Notes: a model not told the origin generated them from the letters alone. Shown: positions 26,171 through 35,527, counted from the first letter of the stretch. The stretch is DNA of 64,000 nucleotides from an uncultured Pelagibacteraceae bacterium (GCA_902559395.1 CACEHR010000006.1:1-64000), one strand, 5' to 3'. Made by a program: numbers and translations.

Positions 26171-27652
26171 TTATCTTATTGAGAAAGGGTCTAGAGAAGG
26201 TTCGTCAGAGGTATAGAACCATGTTGTTTTTACCCTTGTGTAGTCTTTAATTGAATCAATTCCTGCTTCTTTTCCATACCCACTATCTTTGATACCTCCA
26301 AAAGGTGCAGAGGGTGAAATTAATCTATAAGTATTTACAAAGGTTATTCCTGCCCTAATTGCTTTTGAAACTCTCATGCCTCTAGATAAATTGCTTGTAT
26401 AAACCCCAGAGGATAATCCATACTGATTGTCGTTCATTTTTGAAATGACTTCTTCTTCTGTATCAAATTTCATGACTGATAATACAGGTCCAAATAATTC
26501 ATTTTCTGCTACAGGTAGGTTGTGATTATCGCATTCTATAATTGTTGGAGGAAAGTAATATCCTTTATTTGAAAAGGAATGTCTTTCACCCCCACACTTA
26601 ATTTTTCCACCTTGATTAATTGTATCTTTAATATTTTTTTCTATTACCTCTAATTGTTTAAAATTACTTAAAGGCCCCATCTCTGTTTCTGGATCCATTG
26701 GAGCTCCAATTTTTATTTTTGATGCACGTTTTGAAAGTTTATCTAAAAATTCATCGTAAATTCCTTTTTGCAAATAAAGTCTTGATCCTGCTATACAACT
26801 TTGACCACTTGCACCAAATATTCCAGCTGTAATCCCATTTATTGCATTTTCTTGCTCTGCATCATCAAATACTGCGACTGGACTTTTGCCACCCAATTCT
26901 AAACTTACTTCTGATAAATTTTCTGCTGAGTTTCTAATTATATGTCTTGCTGTTTCAGGACCACCAGTAAAAGCAACTTTTTCAACCAAGTTATGAGTAG
27001 TTAAACTTTTACCACAAGGATCCCCAAATCCAGTAATAACATTTACTACGCCTTTAGGGATACCAGTTTTTTCAACTAGCTTTGCAAATTCAAACAAAAC
27101 AGCAGGGGCAAGTTCAGAGGATTTAATTACAACTGTGTTACCCATTGCAAGTGCTGGCGCTACTTTAGTAGCAGTTAAAAACATTTGTGAATTCCAAGGA
27201 ATTATTGCAGCTATAACACCTATAGGTATTCTCGTTGTTATTGCTTGAACATTTGGTTTGTCTATTGGTAAAACTGTACCTTCAACTTTATCTGCCAAAC
27301 CAGCATAATAGTCGTAATATTCTGCTATATAAACTGCTTGCTTTTTTGTTTCTCTGTAGAGTTTTCCAGTATCAATTGTTTCTATTTCTCCTAGCATTTC
27401 AGCATTCTCTCTTAATTGATTTCCAATGGCTCTTAAATATTTAGCTCTTTCTCTTGGCAGTAGTTTTGGCCATTCACCCTCGAATGCTTTTTGAGCAGCT
27501 TTAACTGCATTATCAACATCTTTAGCACTTGCTTCTGGAACAACTGCCCATGGCTCATTATGTTCTGGATTTAGAGTTTCAAATGTTCTTTTACTTTCAG
27601 AGTCAACCCATTCACCATTAATAAACATTTTATATTGTTTAAGTTTACTCAT
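26171..27652 (-). CDS. NAD(P)-dependent aldehyde dehydrogenase
   Basis: This enzyme oxidises an aldehyde to the carboxylic acid. The 493-residue product has the ALDH-fold motifs: PWNSQM near residue 155, VAFTGG, general base Glu in LELGGKSPV, catalytic Cys in GQSCIAGSRL, and ELFGPVLSV. I chose the ATG at 27652, which overlaps the upstream hydrolase stop by eight bases; a TTG start would add three residues. It is the last enzyme gene of a five-gene minus-strand operon with a luciferase-type monooxygenase, so it may oxidise the aldehyde released by that enzyme. Confidence 0.9.
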   Translation of the reverse strand: MSKLKQYKMFINGEWVDSESKRTFETLNPEHNEPWAVVPEASAKDVDNAVKAAQKAFEGEWPKLLPRERAKYLRAIGNQLRENAEMLGEIETIDTGKLYRETKKQAVYIAEYYDYYAGLADKVEGTVLPIDKPNVQAITTRIPIGVIAAIIPWNSQMFLTATKVAPALAMGNTVVIKSSELAPAVLFEFAKLVEKTGIPKGVVNVITGFGDPCGKSLTTHNLVEKVAFTGGPETARHIIRNSAENLSEVSLELGGKSPVAVFDDAEQENAINGITAGIFGASGQSCIAGSRLYLQKGIYDEFLDKLSKRASKIKIGAPMDPETEMGPLSNFKQLEVIEKNIKDTINQGGKIKCGGERHSFSNKGYYFPPTIIECDNHNLPVAENELFGPVLSVMKFDTEEEVISKMNDNQYGLSSGVYTSNLSRGMRVSKAIRAGITFVNTYRLISPSAPFGGIKDSGYGKEAGIDSIKDYTRVKTTWFYTSDEPSLDPFSIR

Positions 27653-28427
27653 CTGATCCAATAAAATTTTTGATGGTTAAATTTACATCATCAGCACACT
27701 CAATACCACAAAGATGTTTTCCATCTTTAATGATCTTTAATTGACTTTTAGAGATTAAAGCATTCAATTCTTGAGACATTTTTACAGTTGAGCCAATGTC
27801 GTATTCACCTGTCATAACTAGCGTATTAGCTTTAATTTTATTAAAATCTTCATCATTCTTATGATTAACGAATAGCTCGTAAACCTTTAAAAAATTATTC
27901 ATATTATTAGCAAACAAAATTGAACTTATTTTTTCATATATTTCTGGATTATTTTCTAAATATTTATCAGTAAACCATCTCTTTAAAGCTTGCTTTGAAA
28001 GTTTTAATTCTTGTTTTGCTTGTTGAAACCTTTGATTAACAATTTTTTGTTGTTCCTCAGTTCTTTTATAAATAGAACACAAAAGAGTTAATGTCTGTAA
28101 ACGTTCATTATGTTTAGTTGCAAAATTTCGTGCAATTAAAGAACCTATAGAGAAACCTACAAGATGTATTTTTTTTATATTAAGATGGTCCATTAATCCA
28201 ATTAGTTGGTCAGAAAAATCATCAAAACTTATTTCTTTATTTTCTAGTGAAGATTTTCCATGACCTAAAATGTCATAGGCAAGAGTTGAATGATAATTAA
28301 AAAATTCAAGCTGAGGCTGCCATATTTCGTGAGTAAGACCTACACCATGTACAAATACTATTGGTACATCTTGATCCTTTTTATTGAATAAGTAATAAGT
28401 TCCTGAGGCAGTAGTTCCCGTCGTCAT
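27645..28427 (-). CDS. Alpha/beta-fold hydrolase
   Basis: This is a 260-residue serine hydrolase-type protein. It shows the oxyanion-hole stretch VFVHGVGLTHEIW, the nucleophile elbow GFSIGS (Ser near residue 95), the acid in MTGEYDIGS and a late His in DGKHLCGIEC. The ATG at 28427 lies six bases after the DUF1185 stop; a TTG just before would add one residue. It resembles enol-lactone hydrolases (PcaD-like) more than lipases, but substrate assignment is not possible. Confidence 0.82.
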   Translation of the reverse strand: MTTGTTASGTYYLFNKKDQDVPIVFVHGVGLTHEIWQPQLEFFNYHSTLAYDILGHGKSSLENKEISFDDFSDQLIGLMDHLNIKKIHLVGFSIGSLIARNFATKHNERLQTLTLLCSIYKRTEEQQKIVNQRFQQAKQELKLSKQALKRWFTDKYLENNPEIYEKISSILFANNMNNFLKVYELFVNHKNDEDFNKIKANTLVMTGEYDIGSTVKMSQELNALISKSQLKIIKDGKHLCGIECADDVNLTIKNFIGSDE

Positions 28428-28433
28428 CAAGAA

Positions 28434-29021
28434 TTATTTTGGCTCAATACCCATTTCTTTCATGTCTTGATATCTGTCACCAGTTCTTGCATGTGCTCTA
28501 CCACTTGATGCCCCACCAATTGCAATAACCACCTCATCATCGAAGGGTGCATCATGAATAGTAAATTCATGAGTTAGGTAATATGGTCTCAATCCAGAAT
28601 CTGTTTTATGCATCATAGGAATCGCAATCTTTGATCCAGCAGGTCCCCTTGTATTTGTAAAACTTAAATAGGAAGTTCCACCAACAGCATCTCTAAATTT
28701 ATTACCAAACCTTAAAGTATGAATAAAAGCTGAAGCATGCTCTATTTCACCGTTCAATCCAACTACACCTGCCTTGCCATATGCCAATATTTTTTCAGGT
28801 GATCCTATTTCTTTTATCAATTCTGGAACAAGCAAATCACCTAATTTAGGTGCAAGATCTAAAATAGTTGGTCTGAGATCTTCAACAAAACCCTGACCAT
28901 GCCATGGATTTTTAAACACAGCTGCTACTGATACTAATAAAACAGGCTCTTTCGCTTCTTTGCCACCCTCAATAAAAGTTTTGTCTACAAATTTTGTAAA
29001 TTTTCTTAATTCTAATTTCAT
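28434..29021 (-). CDS. DUF1185 'amino acid synthesis' family protein
   Basis: This 195-residue protein matches the DUF1185 family (PF06684), which has solved structures but no established reaction. Recognisable stretches are KNPWHGQGFVEDL, YGKAGVVGLNGEIEHASAF and IAIGGASSGRAHARTGDR, rich in conserved Gly, His and Arg. It overlaps the upstream ThDP enzyme by four bases (ATGA). DUF1185 genes occur with luciferase-type monooxygenases in catabolic clusters, so a role as an isomerase or hydrolase in the same pathway is plausible but unproven. Confidence 0.82.
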   Translation of the reverse strand: MKLELRKFTKFVDKTFIEGGKEAKEPVLLVSVAAVFKNPWHGQGFVEDLRPTILDLAPKLGDLLVPELIKEIGSPEKILAYGKAGVVGLNGEIEHASAFIHTLRFGNKFRDAVGGTSYLSFTNTRGPAGSKIAIPMMHKTDSGLRPYYLTHEFTIHDAPFDDEVVIAIGGASSGRAHARTGDRYQDMKEMGIEPK

Positions 29022-30721
29022 TTTTTTTCTCTATGTTTGAAACTATCTCTTCTAAAACTGTATAATGCTTTTGGATCCACATCAACATCTATCACAGATG
29101 GTTTATTTGATTTAACTGCTGCTCTTACAGCTTCATTAATCTCAGAAATTTTTTTAACTTTAAAACCTTTTGCTCCATAGAGTTCCGCAACCTTATCAAA
29201 GGATGGACTTTTAATATCTGCACCTAAATATCTTTTACCAAAGAAATCTTTTTGATAAGCTTTTTCTGCTCCCCAGCTTTGATTATTCATCACAATAGTT
29301 GTTGTGTTAATTCCATATTCAACAGCAGTGCTTAACTCAGATATTGTCATTCCAAAACCTCCATCACCCATTAGACTAACAACTGTTTTTTCAGGTTTTG
29401 CTATTTTAACACCAAGACCACATGCGAAAGAAAAGCCAACAAGGCCAAAATCTAAGGGAGTAAATAACGAAGGAGGCTCGTAATATTCTAGAGCATCAGT
29501 CGCCTGCAGACATAAGGTCCCTGCATCCAAGGTAATTGCTGAATTTTTTGGAAGGACTTTTCTTAATTGCTTAAATAGTCCTTTTGGCTGAATGGGAAAA
29601 TTTGCACCTAGATTTTCTTTATTTCTATTTGACAAATATTCTTTTCTTTCTTTGAAATAAGAGTTGGTCCAGTTTTTTACATTTAATTTAATTTTTTCTT
29701 TTTTAATCTCGTGGTAAATTTGTTTAGTTGCAGTTGCAGCGTCTGCATGTATCTTTACTTTCACTGGAAAATATTTTCCAAGCATTTTTTTTTCTAATTC
29801 TATTTGAATTATTTTTGCATCTTTGTTTATATTTTCATAAGAGTAAAATGTTGAATTAAATCCTAAACGTGTTCCAATTGCTAATATAACATCTGCATTC
29901 TTAACCAATCTTGAAGCAACTGGATTTCCTCTAGGTCCCATCTGTCCTGCATTTAATTTATGACCAAATGGAATCGCATCTCCATGACCTGCTGCCGTAA
30001 CTATAGGTGTGTTACATAGTTCTGCTAATTTTATTACCTCTTTATATTTAGAATTATACTTTATCCCTGCACCAACAATAATAACTGAACATTTTGAGGT
30101 TCTAATTAATTTTACAGCCTTTTTGATATTACCTTTATTTCCTCTCTGTTTACTCTCATTTGTGAATGATGGTTTTTTGGTATTAATATTATAAGAGTTT
30201 GACGCAGCTAATATATTTCTTGGTAAATTTACACATACTGGTCCTCTTCTAGGTTTCATAGCTAAATTAAAAGCATCACTCATAATTTTTGGAATAGTTT
30301 TTGAATTTTTTACTGTCCATGTTTTTTTTGTAATTGGTGCAAACAAAGATTGTTGATCTAAGCCTTGAAAAGCGTCTTCCATTTTATCTTTAGTTGAATA
30401 AGAACCTGCAATTGCAACAACTGGAGAAAAGGCTGCTTTTGCTTGAGCAACTCCTGTAACTAAATTAGTAGCACCAGGCCCATTTTGTCCCGCAATAATT
30501 ACACCAGGATTATTTGATGCTCTTGCGTAACCATCAGCCATATGTGTGCCAGTTCTTTCATCTCTGACACCAATAAATTTTATTTTTTTTTCATGATAAA
30601 GAGCGTCAAACATTTCCATTGTTGCTGAACCAATAAGTCCAAAAACATGTTTTACTTTTTCTTTTTTTAATGATTGAACCGCAGCTTGACCGCCGCTAAT
30701 TCTTTTTCGTTTTTTTTTCAC
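29018..30721 (-). CDS. ThDP-dependent acetolactate synthase-like enzyme
   Basis: This thiamine diphosphate enzyme of the acetohydroxyacid synthase superfamily has 567 residues. The N-terminal domain contains FGLIGSATMEMF and the catalytic Glu in VRDERTGTHMADGYAR; a central domain follows; the C-terminal domain has the ThDP/Mg motif GDGGFGMT with the Asn of MNNQSWGA about 27 residues later. The start is GTG, overlapping the monooxygenase stop (GTGA). Biosynthetic AHAS is unlikely because no small subunit is adjacent. Sulfoacetaldehyde acetyltransferase-like or 2-oxoacid decarboxylase-like chemistry is possible. Confidence 0.85.
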   Translation of the reverse strand: MKKKRKRISGGQAAVQSLKKEKVKHVFGLIGSATMEMFDALYHEKKIKFIGVRDERTGTHMADGYARASNNPGVIIAGQNGPGATNLVTGVAQAKAAFSPVVAIAGSYSTKDKMEDAFQGLDQQSLFAPITKKTWTVKNSKTIPKIMSDAFNLAMKPRRGPVCVNLPRNILAASNSYNINTKKPSFTNESKQRGNKGNIKKAVKLIRTSKCSVIIVGAGIKYNSKYKEVIKLAELCNTPIVTAAGHGDAIPFGHKLNAGQMGPRGNPVASRLVKNADVILAIGTRLGFNSTFYSYENINKDAKIIQIELEKKMLGKYFPVKVKIHADAATATKQIYHEIKKEKIKLNVKNWTNSYFKERKEYLSNRNKENLGANFPIQPKGLFKQLRKVLPKNSAITLDAGTLCLQATDALEYYEPPSLFTPLDFGLVGFSFACGLGVKIAKPEKTVVSLMGDGGFGMTISELSTAVEYGINTTTIVMNNQSWGAEKAYQKDFFGKRYLGADIKSPSFDKVAELYGAKGFKVKKISEINEAVRAAVKSNKPSVIDVDVDPKALYSFRRDSFKHREKK

Positions 30722-31887
30722 GAAACTTTTTTTACTTCAGTATCAAAATCATCCTGAAAGTGAGGCATAACTTTTTCTGTAAAAAGTTTTATACTTTTCA
30801 TACAATCTTTATGCTTAACACCCGGAAAATTAGACCAAACTTGTAAATTTTGTAAATTAAGTTCAGATTTTAATTCATGAATTTTATCAATCACATATTC
30901 TGGTGTTCCAAATAACATGTTTCTTTTATGTAAAAATTCATAATTTAATAAATCTAACTTACCTTTTGTTTCAGGTAATTCTTCACCTGGATCCATGTGA
31001 TTTCCCAAACCTCTCCAATGACAAACCCATCTCATATAATTTACCATATGTTCACCTGCCATCTCTTTTGCTTCTTCCATAGTATCTGCAACAAACATAT
31101 CTCTTACAAGTGAAACACCTTCACCAAGTGGTATATTTTTCTTTGTTACCTCTGATCTTTTATTTTTATAAGCTTCGAACTTTGGTTTCAAAGCTTTTAC
31201 AGTTGGAATCCACATAATAACATTAATGTTATTTTCAGCGGCCCACTCAATTGATCTAATTCCATCAACAACTTGATGAATTGGAGGATGTGGCTGTTGA
31301 TATGGCTGTGGAACAACGCTAATTTTTTTCATAGTACTGTCTTCCATATTCATAAATTCTTCACTTGGAGGACTCATATCATGCTGCCAAACATAATTTG
31401 GAGATGGATAAGTATAAAATTCTCCTTGGTGACTGAAAAATTTTTCACTCCATGCTTTCTTCAATACTTCTAAAGTCTCAGCAAATAATCTGAAATTTTT
31501 AGCCTGATCTTTTAAATCAGCCTCTTTGTTTAAATTTATTGCTTCTCTTCCATAAATTCCTCTTGCTACACCTACTTCAACTCTCCCTTTTGAAAGTTGA
31601 TCTAATGTTGCAATATCTTCTGCTAATCTTATTGGATTATGGAAGGTAATAACGTTTGCGGCCTGACCTATTCTAATATTTTTTGTTCTAGCAGCGGCAT
31701 CTGCACCCATCATTAATGGATTTGTGCAAGATTCCATTCCTTCATGATTGAAGTGATGTTCGGTAAACCAAATTGAATTCCATTTATTTTGATCACAGTA
31801 TTCTGTGATTTCTTTAGTTTCATCTAATAGCTGATGATAGGGTTTGTGTGTCCAGTTTGTGGTATTACAAAAATAACCAAATTTCAT
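30718..31887 (-). CDS. Luciferase-like (LLM) flavin-dependent monooxygenase
   Basis: LLM enzymes use FMNH2 and O2 to hydroxylate or cleave small organic substrates. The 389-residue product starts MKFGYFCNT and contains WFTEHHFNHEG, IRIGQAANVITFHNPIRLAEDIATLDQ (split over the flavin site) and GVARGIYGREA. The ATG at 31887 has a near-perfect AAAGGAGG ribosome-binding site; an upstream in-frame start lacks one. It heads a tightly overlapping operon (ThDP enzyme, DUF1185, hydrolase, aldehyde dehydrogenase). No flavin reductase gene is adjacent, so reduced flavin must come from elsewhere. Confidence 0.88.
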   Translation of the reverse strand: MKFGYFCNTTNWTHKPYHQLLDETKEITEYCDQNKWNSIWFTEHHFNHEGMESCTNPLMMGADAAARTKNIRIGQAANVITFHNPIRLAEDIATLDQLSKGRVEVGVARGIYGREAINLNKEADLKDQAKNFRLFAETLEVLKKAWSEKFFSHQGEFYTYPSPNYVWQHDMSPPSEEFMNMEDSTMKKISVVPQPYQQPHPPIHQVVDGIRSIEWAAENNINVIMWIPTVKALKPKFEAYKNKRSEVTKKNIPLGEGVSLVRDMFVADTMEEAKEMAGEHMVNYMRWVCHWRGLGNHMDPGEELPETKGKLDLLNYEFLHKRNMLFGTPEYVIDKIHELKSELNLQNLQVWSNFPGVKHKDCMKSIKLFTEKVMPHFQDDFDTEVKKVS

Positions 31888-31963
31888 AAAGCCTCCTTTA
31901 AAAGTTAATTTAAAGACGACCGATCCCACTTTCGTAAATCCTTGATTTAAACGACGAGTTATG

Positions 31964-31986
31964 TATCGCTTTATTAAATAACGATA
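31964..31986. promoter_or_regulatory. Operator-like inverted repeat upstream of the LLM operon
   Basis: TATCG (31964-31968) and CGATA (31982-31986) form inverted arms around the inner palindrome TTATTAAATAA. It lies about 77 bases upstream of the LLM monooxygenase start, in the only sizeable gap before that operon. A regulator site is possible, but no regulator gene is nearby and the region is AT-rich. Confidence 0.25.
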
Positions 31987-32010
31987 TCACTTTTTTAAAG
32001 CAGTGGAAAT

Positions 32011-33162
32011 CTAAAAAAGCTTTTTTTTATCAGTCCATGGTCCTTTTTTTGTCTTAGGTAAATATTTTTTTAGATCAATTAGGACTTTTTCAGATAACTT
32101 TCTGTAGGTAGTAAGCTTTCCTCCATAAATATTTAATAGAGGCATTTTTTTTACAATCTTTAAATCAAAAACATAATCCCTTGTAACTTTTGAAGCTGTA
32201 TTAAAGTCTTCAATTAAAGGTCTTATTCCTGAATAAGTATCTAAAATGTCTTTCGCACTGATTTGTTTTTTTAAGTAATTATTTACTGAATTAATTAAAT
32301 ATCTAATTTCTTTATTAGATATCCCTTTGTTTTCAGGAGATTTTACTTCTATTTCTGTAGTCCCAATTAATGAAAATTTTCCTTTATAAGGAATCACAAA
32401 TATTATTCTCTTGTCTGTATTTTGAAATGTGAACGCTACATCAGCTTTATACAATTTTTTTGTAATGATATGACTTCCTTTAACCAGTCTTATTTTTTTC
32501 TTAGATTTGATTTTGATATTTTTTTGTAAAGTCTCATTTATCCATGGCCCAGATGCATTGATTAAAACTTTTGATTTTATTTTTTTTCCATTTTGAAGAC
32601 TAATGACCCACTCATTATCAATAATTTCAGCTTTTTTAACTTTGTTATATTCTAGTATTTTGGCTTTATTTCTTTTTGCATCTTTAGCATTTAACTTTGT
32701 TAATTTTTTATCATCAATTTGAATGTCAAAATATTGAAAACCAGTTTTATATTTTTCTTTAAGAATATTCGGAAATTTTTTTGTAAGATCATATGTTTTA
32801 GATTTTGGAATATTGGTTTTTCCACCTAAATTGTCATACAAAAACAAACCAAATTTAATTAACCATGCTGGTCTAATTTTATCAGTATGAGGAATAATAA
32901 ATGGAATAGGTTTTGAAATATGTCTAGCAATTTTGTAAACAATTTCTCTTTCTTTCAAGGACTCTCTAACTAATTTAAATTCATAATTTTCTAAATAACG
33001 AAGACCACCATGTATTAATTTTGTAGACCAAGATGATGTTGCTCCCCCAATCTCACCTTTATCAGCTAAACATACAGACAAACCTCTTCCAGCAGCATCT
33101 CTGGCTATACCAGCGCCGTTTATACCACCACCAATAATGAATAAATCGAACAGTTTTGACAT
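32011..33162 (-). CDS. glpD: Glycerol-3-phosphate dehydrogenase-like flavoprotein, short form
   Basis: GlpD oxidises sn-glycerol-3-phosphate to dihydroxyacetone phosphate and feeds electrons to quinone. The 383-residue protein has the FAD motif GGGINGAGIARDAAGRGLSV, SSWSTKLIHGGLRYLE and the late YGGKLTTYRKLSE. It stops at GPWTDKKKLF, exactly where longer GlpD proteins (about 500 residues) continue into a C-terminal helical domain, so that domain is absent. An alternative frame after the stop does not encode it. Other substrates in the DAO family cannot be excluded. The ugp operon in this window could supply the substrate. Confidence 0.8.
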   Translation of the reverse strand: MSKLFDLFIIGGGINGAGIARDAAGRGLSVCLADKGEIGGATSSWSTKLIHGGLRYLENYEFKLVRESLKEREIVYKIARHISKPIPFIIPHTDKIRPAWLIKFGLFLYDNLGGKTNIPKSKTYDLTKKFPNILKEKYKTGFQYFDIQIDDKKLTKLNAKDAKRNKAKILEYNKVKKAEIIDNEWVISLQNGKKIKSKVLINASGPWINETLQKNIKIKSKKKIRLVKGSHIITKKLYKADVAFTFQNTDKRIIFVIPYKGKFSLIGTTEIEVKSPENKGISNKEIRYLINSVNNYLKKQISAKDILDTYSGIRPLIEDFNTASKVTRDYVFDLKIVKKMPLLNIYGGKLTTYRKLSEKVLIDLKKYLPKTKKGPWTDKKKLF

Positions 33163-33234
33163 TTAGATTTCAATTTGTTTATAAAACGTAATTAAAATTT
33201 TTCAAATGATTAATAAAAATTTTTTATTTAAGGC

Positions 33235-34539
33235 TTATTTTTTCTTTAATTTAACAGCTACTTGCTTAGTAGATAAAGAAAATGATAAAACTTCATAATT
33301 AAAATTTTGGTTATTACAAAATTCGTTTAATGCTTTATATTCATCTTCTTCCCAATTTTCATTCATTATAAATTCATCAAAAATTAAAATTGTATTTTCA
33401 TCAATTACATCTTTTGAGAAATTTAAAGCACAAATAGTAGATGAATATAAATCTGCGTCAAAATTTATTAATGAGGCTATCGGACGTCTTTTTTTAAAAA
33501 AAATTGGTAGAGTATCCTCAAACTTTCCAACTATAAATTCACCTCCATCAATATCAGGAACTACTCCAAAATTTGTATAGTTCCCTTGAGGTTCATCATG
33601 CCAACTCTCTGGAATTCCAGTAAAAGTATCAAAACCGAACCCTTTTTTGTAAGTATTAATTAGATATCTGAAAGATACGCCGTTCCATACTCCAAATTCA
33701 TAAAAAGGTTTGGAACTATCAGATAAAGTTATCATTGCATCAAAAAAACTCCATCTATTAAAATAAATTTTTGGCAATTTAGGCAATGAAAAAATCCATT
33801 TTAATGATCTCATATATGGGTGGTTAGAAGTTTCTGAATTTAGCAAGTTATTATATAAATCAAAATTTCCTTTATATTTCTCTAGTCCACCTATCATTAT
33901 TTTAGCTTTTAATTGCTGTTTATCAATTTCATATATTTTTTTTAGGTATGATAATGCTTCATCTATATCTGATGTTAGAATATGAGAATTCCAAAGTGTT
34001 ATTGTATGATTAGGATTAATTTTTATTACTTTTTTATAATATTCTTTTGCACTTTGTGTTTCACCTAATTCTTCGCATAAAATTCCAAGATTATTTAAAG
34101 TTTCTGTATGATTTGGAATAGTTTTAATTACTTTATTATATAAGCTTTTAGCCTTTTCATAGTTTCCTAGCTCTTTGTAAATTATACCAAGATTATAATT
34201 TGCATTAGCTAAATTAGGATCTAGTTCTATTGCTTTATTAAATAAATCTTTGGCTTTAAATTTTTCTTTGTTTTTCAAAAAAATTAATCCGAGATTATTA
34301 TAAGCACCTGCAAAATTAGGATTTATTTTTATTGCTTGTTCATAACAATTTTTTGCATTTTTAAGTTTTCCTATTACTCTATACAATTCGCCCAGATTAT
34401 TTAGAGTGTTTACATGATTTGGTTTAATTTTTAATATCTCAATATAAATAGCTTCAGCTAATTTAAAATTTTTTTTTGAGTGATTTTCGATGGCTAATTT
34501 AAACTTATCTTCAATGCTTAGATTTTGTTTGTCAGGCAT
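33235..34539 (-). CDS. TPR-repeat protein fused to a TylF-like methyltransferase
   Basis: The 434-residue protein has about five tetratricopeptide repeats in its first 190 residues (for example NNLGELYRVIGKLKNAKNCY and AYNNLGLIF) and a C-terminal class I methyltransferase-like domain. The latter shows FYEFGVWNGVSFRYL as the SAM-binding loop, then GFDTFTGIPESW and NFDADLYSSTICAL, as in macrocin O-methyltransferase (TylF) relatives. The ATG at 34539 is preferred over an overlapping TTG 36 bases upstream. Such fusions occur in surface glycan or peptide modification, but the target here is unknown. It follows an IPNS-like oxygenase on the same strand. Confidence 0.75.
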   Translation of the reverse strand: MPDKQNLSIEDKFKLAIENHSKKNFKLAEAIYIEILKIKPNHVNTLNNLGELYRVIGKLKNAKNCYEQAIKINPNFAGAYNNLGLIFLKNKEKFKAKDLFNKAIELDPNLANANYNLGIIYKELGNYEKAKSLYNKVIKTIPNHTETLNNLGILCEELGETQSAKEYYKKVIKINPNHTITLWNSHILTSDIDEALSYLKKIYEIDKQQLKAKIMIGGLEKYKGNFDLYNNLLNSETSNHPYMRSLKWIFSLPKLPKIYFNRWSFFDAMITLSDSSKPFYEFGVWNGVSFRYLINTYKKGFGFDTFTGIPESWHDEPQGNYTNFGVVPDIDGGEFIVGKFEDTLPIFFKKRRPIASLINFDADLYSSTICALNFSKDVIDENTILIFDEFIMNENWEEDEYKALNEFCNNQNFNYEVLSFSLSTKQVAVKLKKK

Positions 34540-34558
34540 ATAAATTACTACATAATAA

Positions 34559-35527
34559 TTAACGTTGATATTCAATAAATTTTTTTAAAGATTGATTTAG
34601 AAATTTTTCATAAATCTGACCTGAGTTTTCATTTTTTTTTAAGTTTAAAAATGTTTGATTCATTTTAAAATCATAAGAGGGCTCAAAAAAAAATGGAATA
34701 GATAGCCTCTTACTTCTGTTCCATAACACTCTATGGTTGGTTGCTTTAAATTTACCTTTGCTTAGAAATTCTAAAGCTCTACCAGTATTTACTACTAAAG
34801 CTTTTTTATTAAATGGTACATCATGCCAGTTCTTTGTCCTCCTGTTCTGAACTTGAAGACCACCTTTTCTGTCTTGGTAGAGAATTGTAAATATTCCACT
34901 ATCAACATGCGTTTCACATCCAAGAGCAACACCATCATGTTTTGAAATCTCTACTGGTTTTGTTTGATTTGGATAATAATTAAATCTTAAAGTACTAAGT
35001 GTTTTTAATCTTGAAAAAGCTTCGCTTGATTTATTGGGATTTATTTTGTTAAGTTTGATCACACTTTTAAATAAAGTTTCACTTAAACTATAAATATTAT
35101 CAAAATATTGACCCAAAGCTTTAATGGAACTTTTGTTAAAACATTTATCCAGATTTAAATATTCAATGTATTGATTTTTTAATTTTGAAGAATATTTTTT
35201 AGTTACTTTTAAATCCCCAATATCTAAACCTTCTTTTCCATTTACATCGTTGGGAAAGTATCCTCTGTAAAGATTCTTGTTTTTCTTATTCCATTTTTTT
35301 GGTGATAATTGTCTTTTTTTGTTACCTGGCAAATTGAAGAATTTATTTCCTACATCACATACTTTCCTAATATCTTTCAAGTTAAGCCCATGTCCTGTAA
35401 TTTGAAAAAAACCAATTTTGACACAAGCCTTTTCAATTTCTTTAATCGTTTTAAAAGCACTTTGAGTTTCAAAATTATTTTTGACTAGTGAAGATATATT
35501 GATTGTTGGGATATAATTTTTTGTCAT
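34559..35527 (-). CDS. Isopenicillin N synthase-like Fe(II)/2OG oxygenase
   Basis: This is a 322-residue non-heme iron oxygenase of the plant-like/IPNS group. An N-terminal DIOX_N region (FFQITGHGL) precedes the catalytic core: HVD iron ligands in CETHVDSG, the distal His in KATNHRVLW and the 2-oxoglutarate-type RxS pair in KRLSIPFF. Substrates in this group include gibberellin-like, ethylene-forming and amino acid targets; none can be assigned here. It overlaps the DMT transporter stop by four bases (ATGA). Confidence 0.85.
   Translation of the reverse strand: MTKNYIPTINISSLVKNNFETQSAFKTIKEIEKACVKIGFFQITGHGLNLKDIRKVCDVGNKFFNLPGNKKRQLSPKKWNKKNKNLYRGYFPNDVNGKEGLDIGDLKVTKKYSSKLKNQYIEYLNLDKCFNKSSIKALGQYFDNIYSLSETLFKSVIKLNKINPNKSSEAFSRLKTLSTLRFNYYPNQTKPVEISKHDGVALGCETHVDSGIFTILYQDRKGGLQVQNRRTKNWHDVPFNKKALVVNTGRALEFLSKGKFKATNHRVLWNRSKRLSIPFFFEPSYDFKMNQTFLNLKKNENSGQIYEKFLNQSLKKFIEYQR

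Noticed and set aside
31918..32045. Possible frameshift in glpD at an A-rich tract just before the stop
   Set aside because: The plus-one frame stays open for about 30 codons but encodes nothing like the GlpD C-terminal domain, so a simple frameshift does not explain the short protein.
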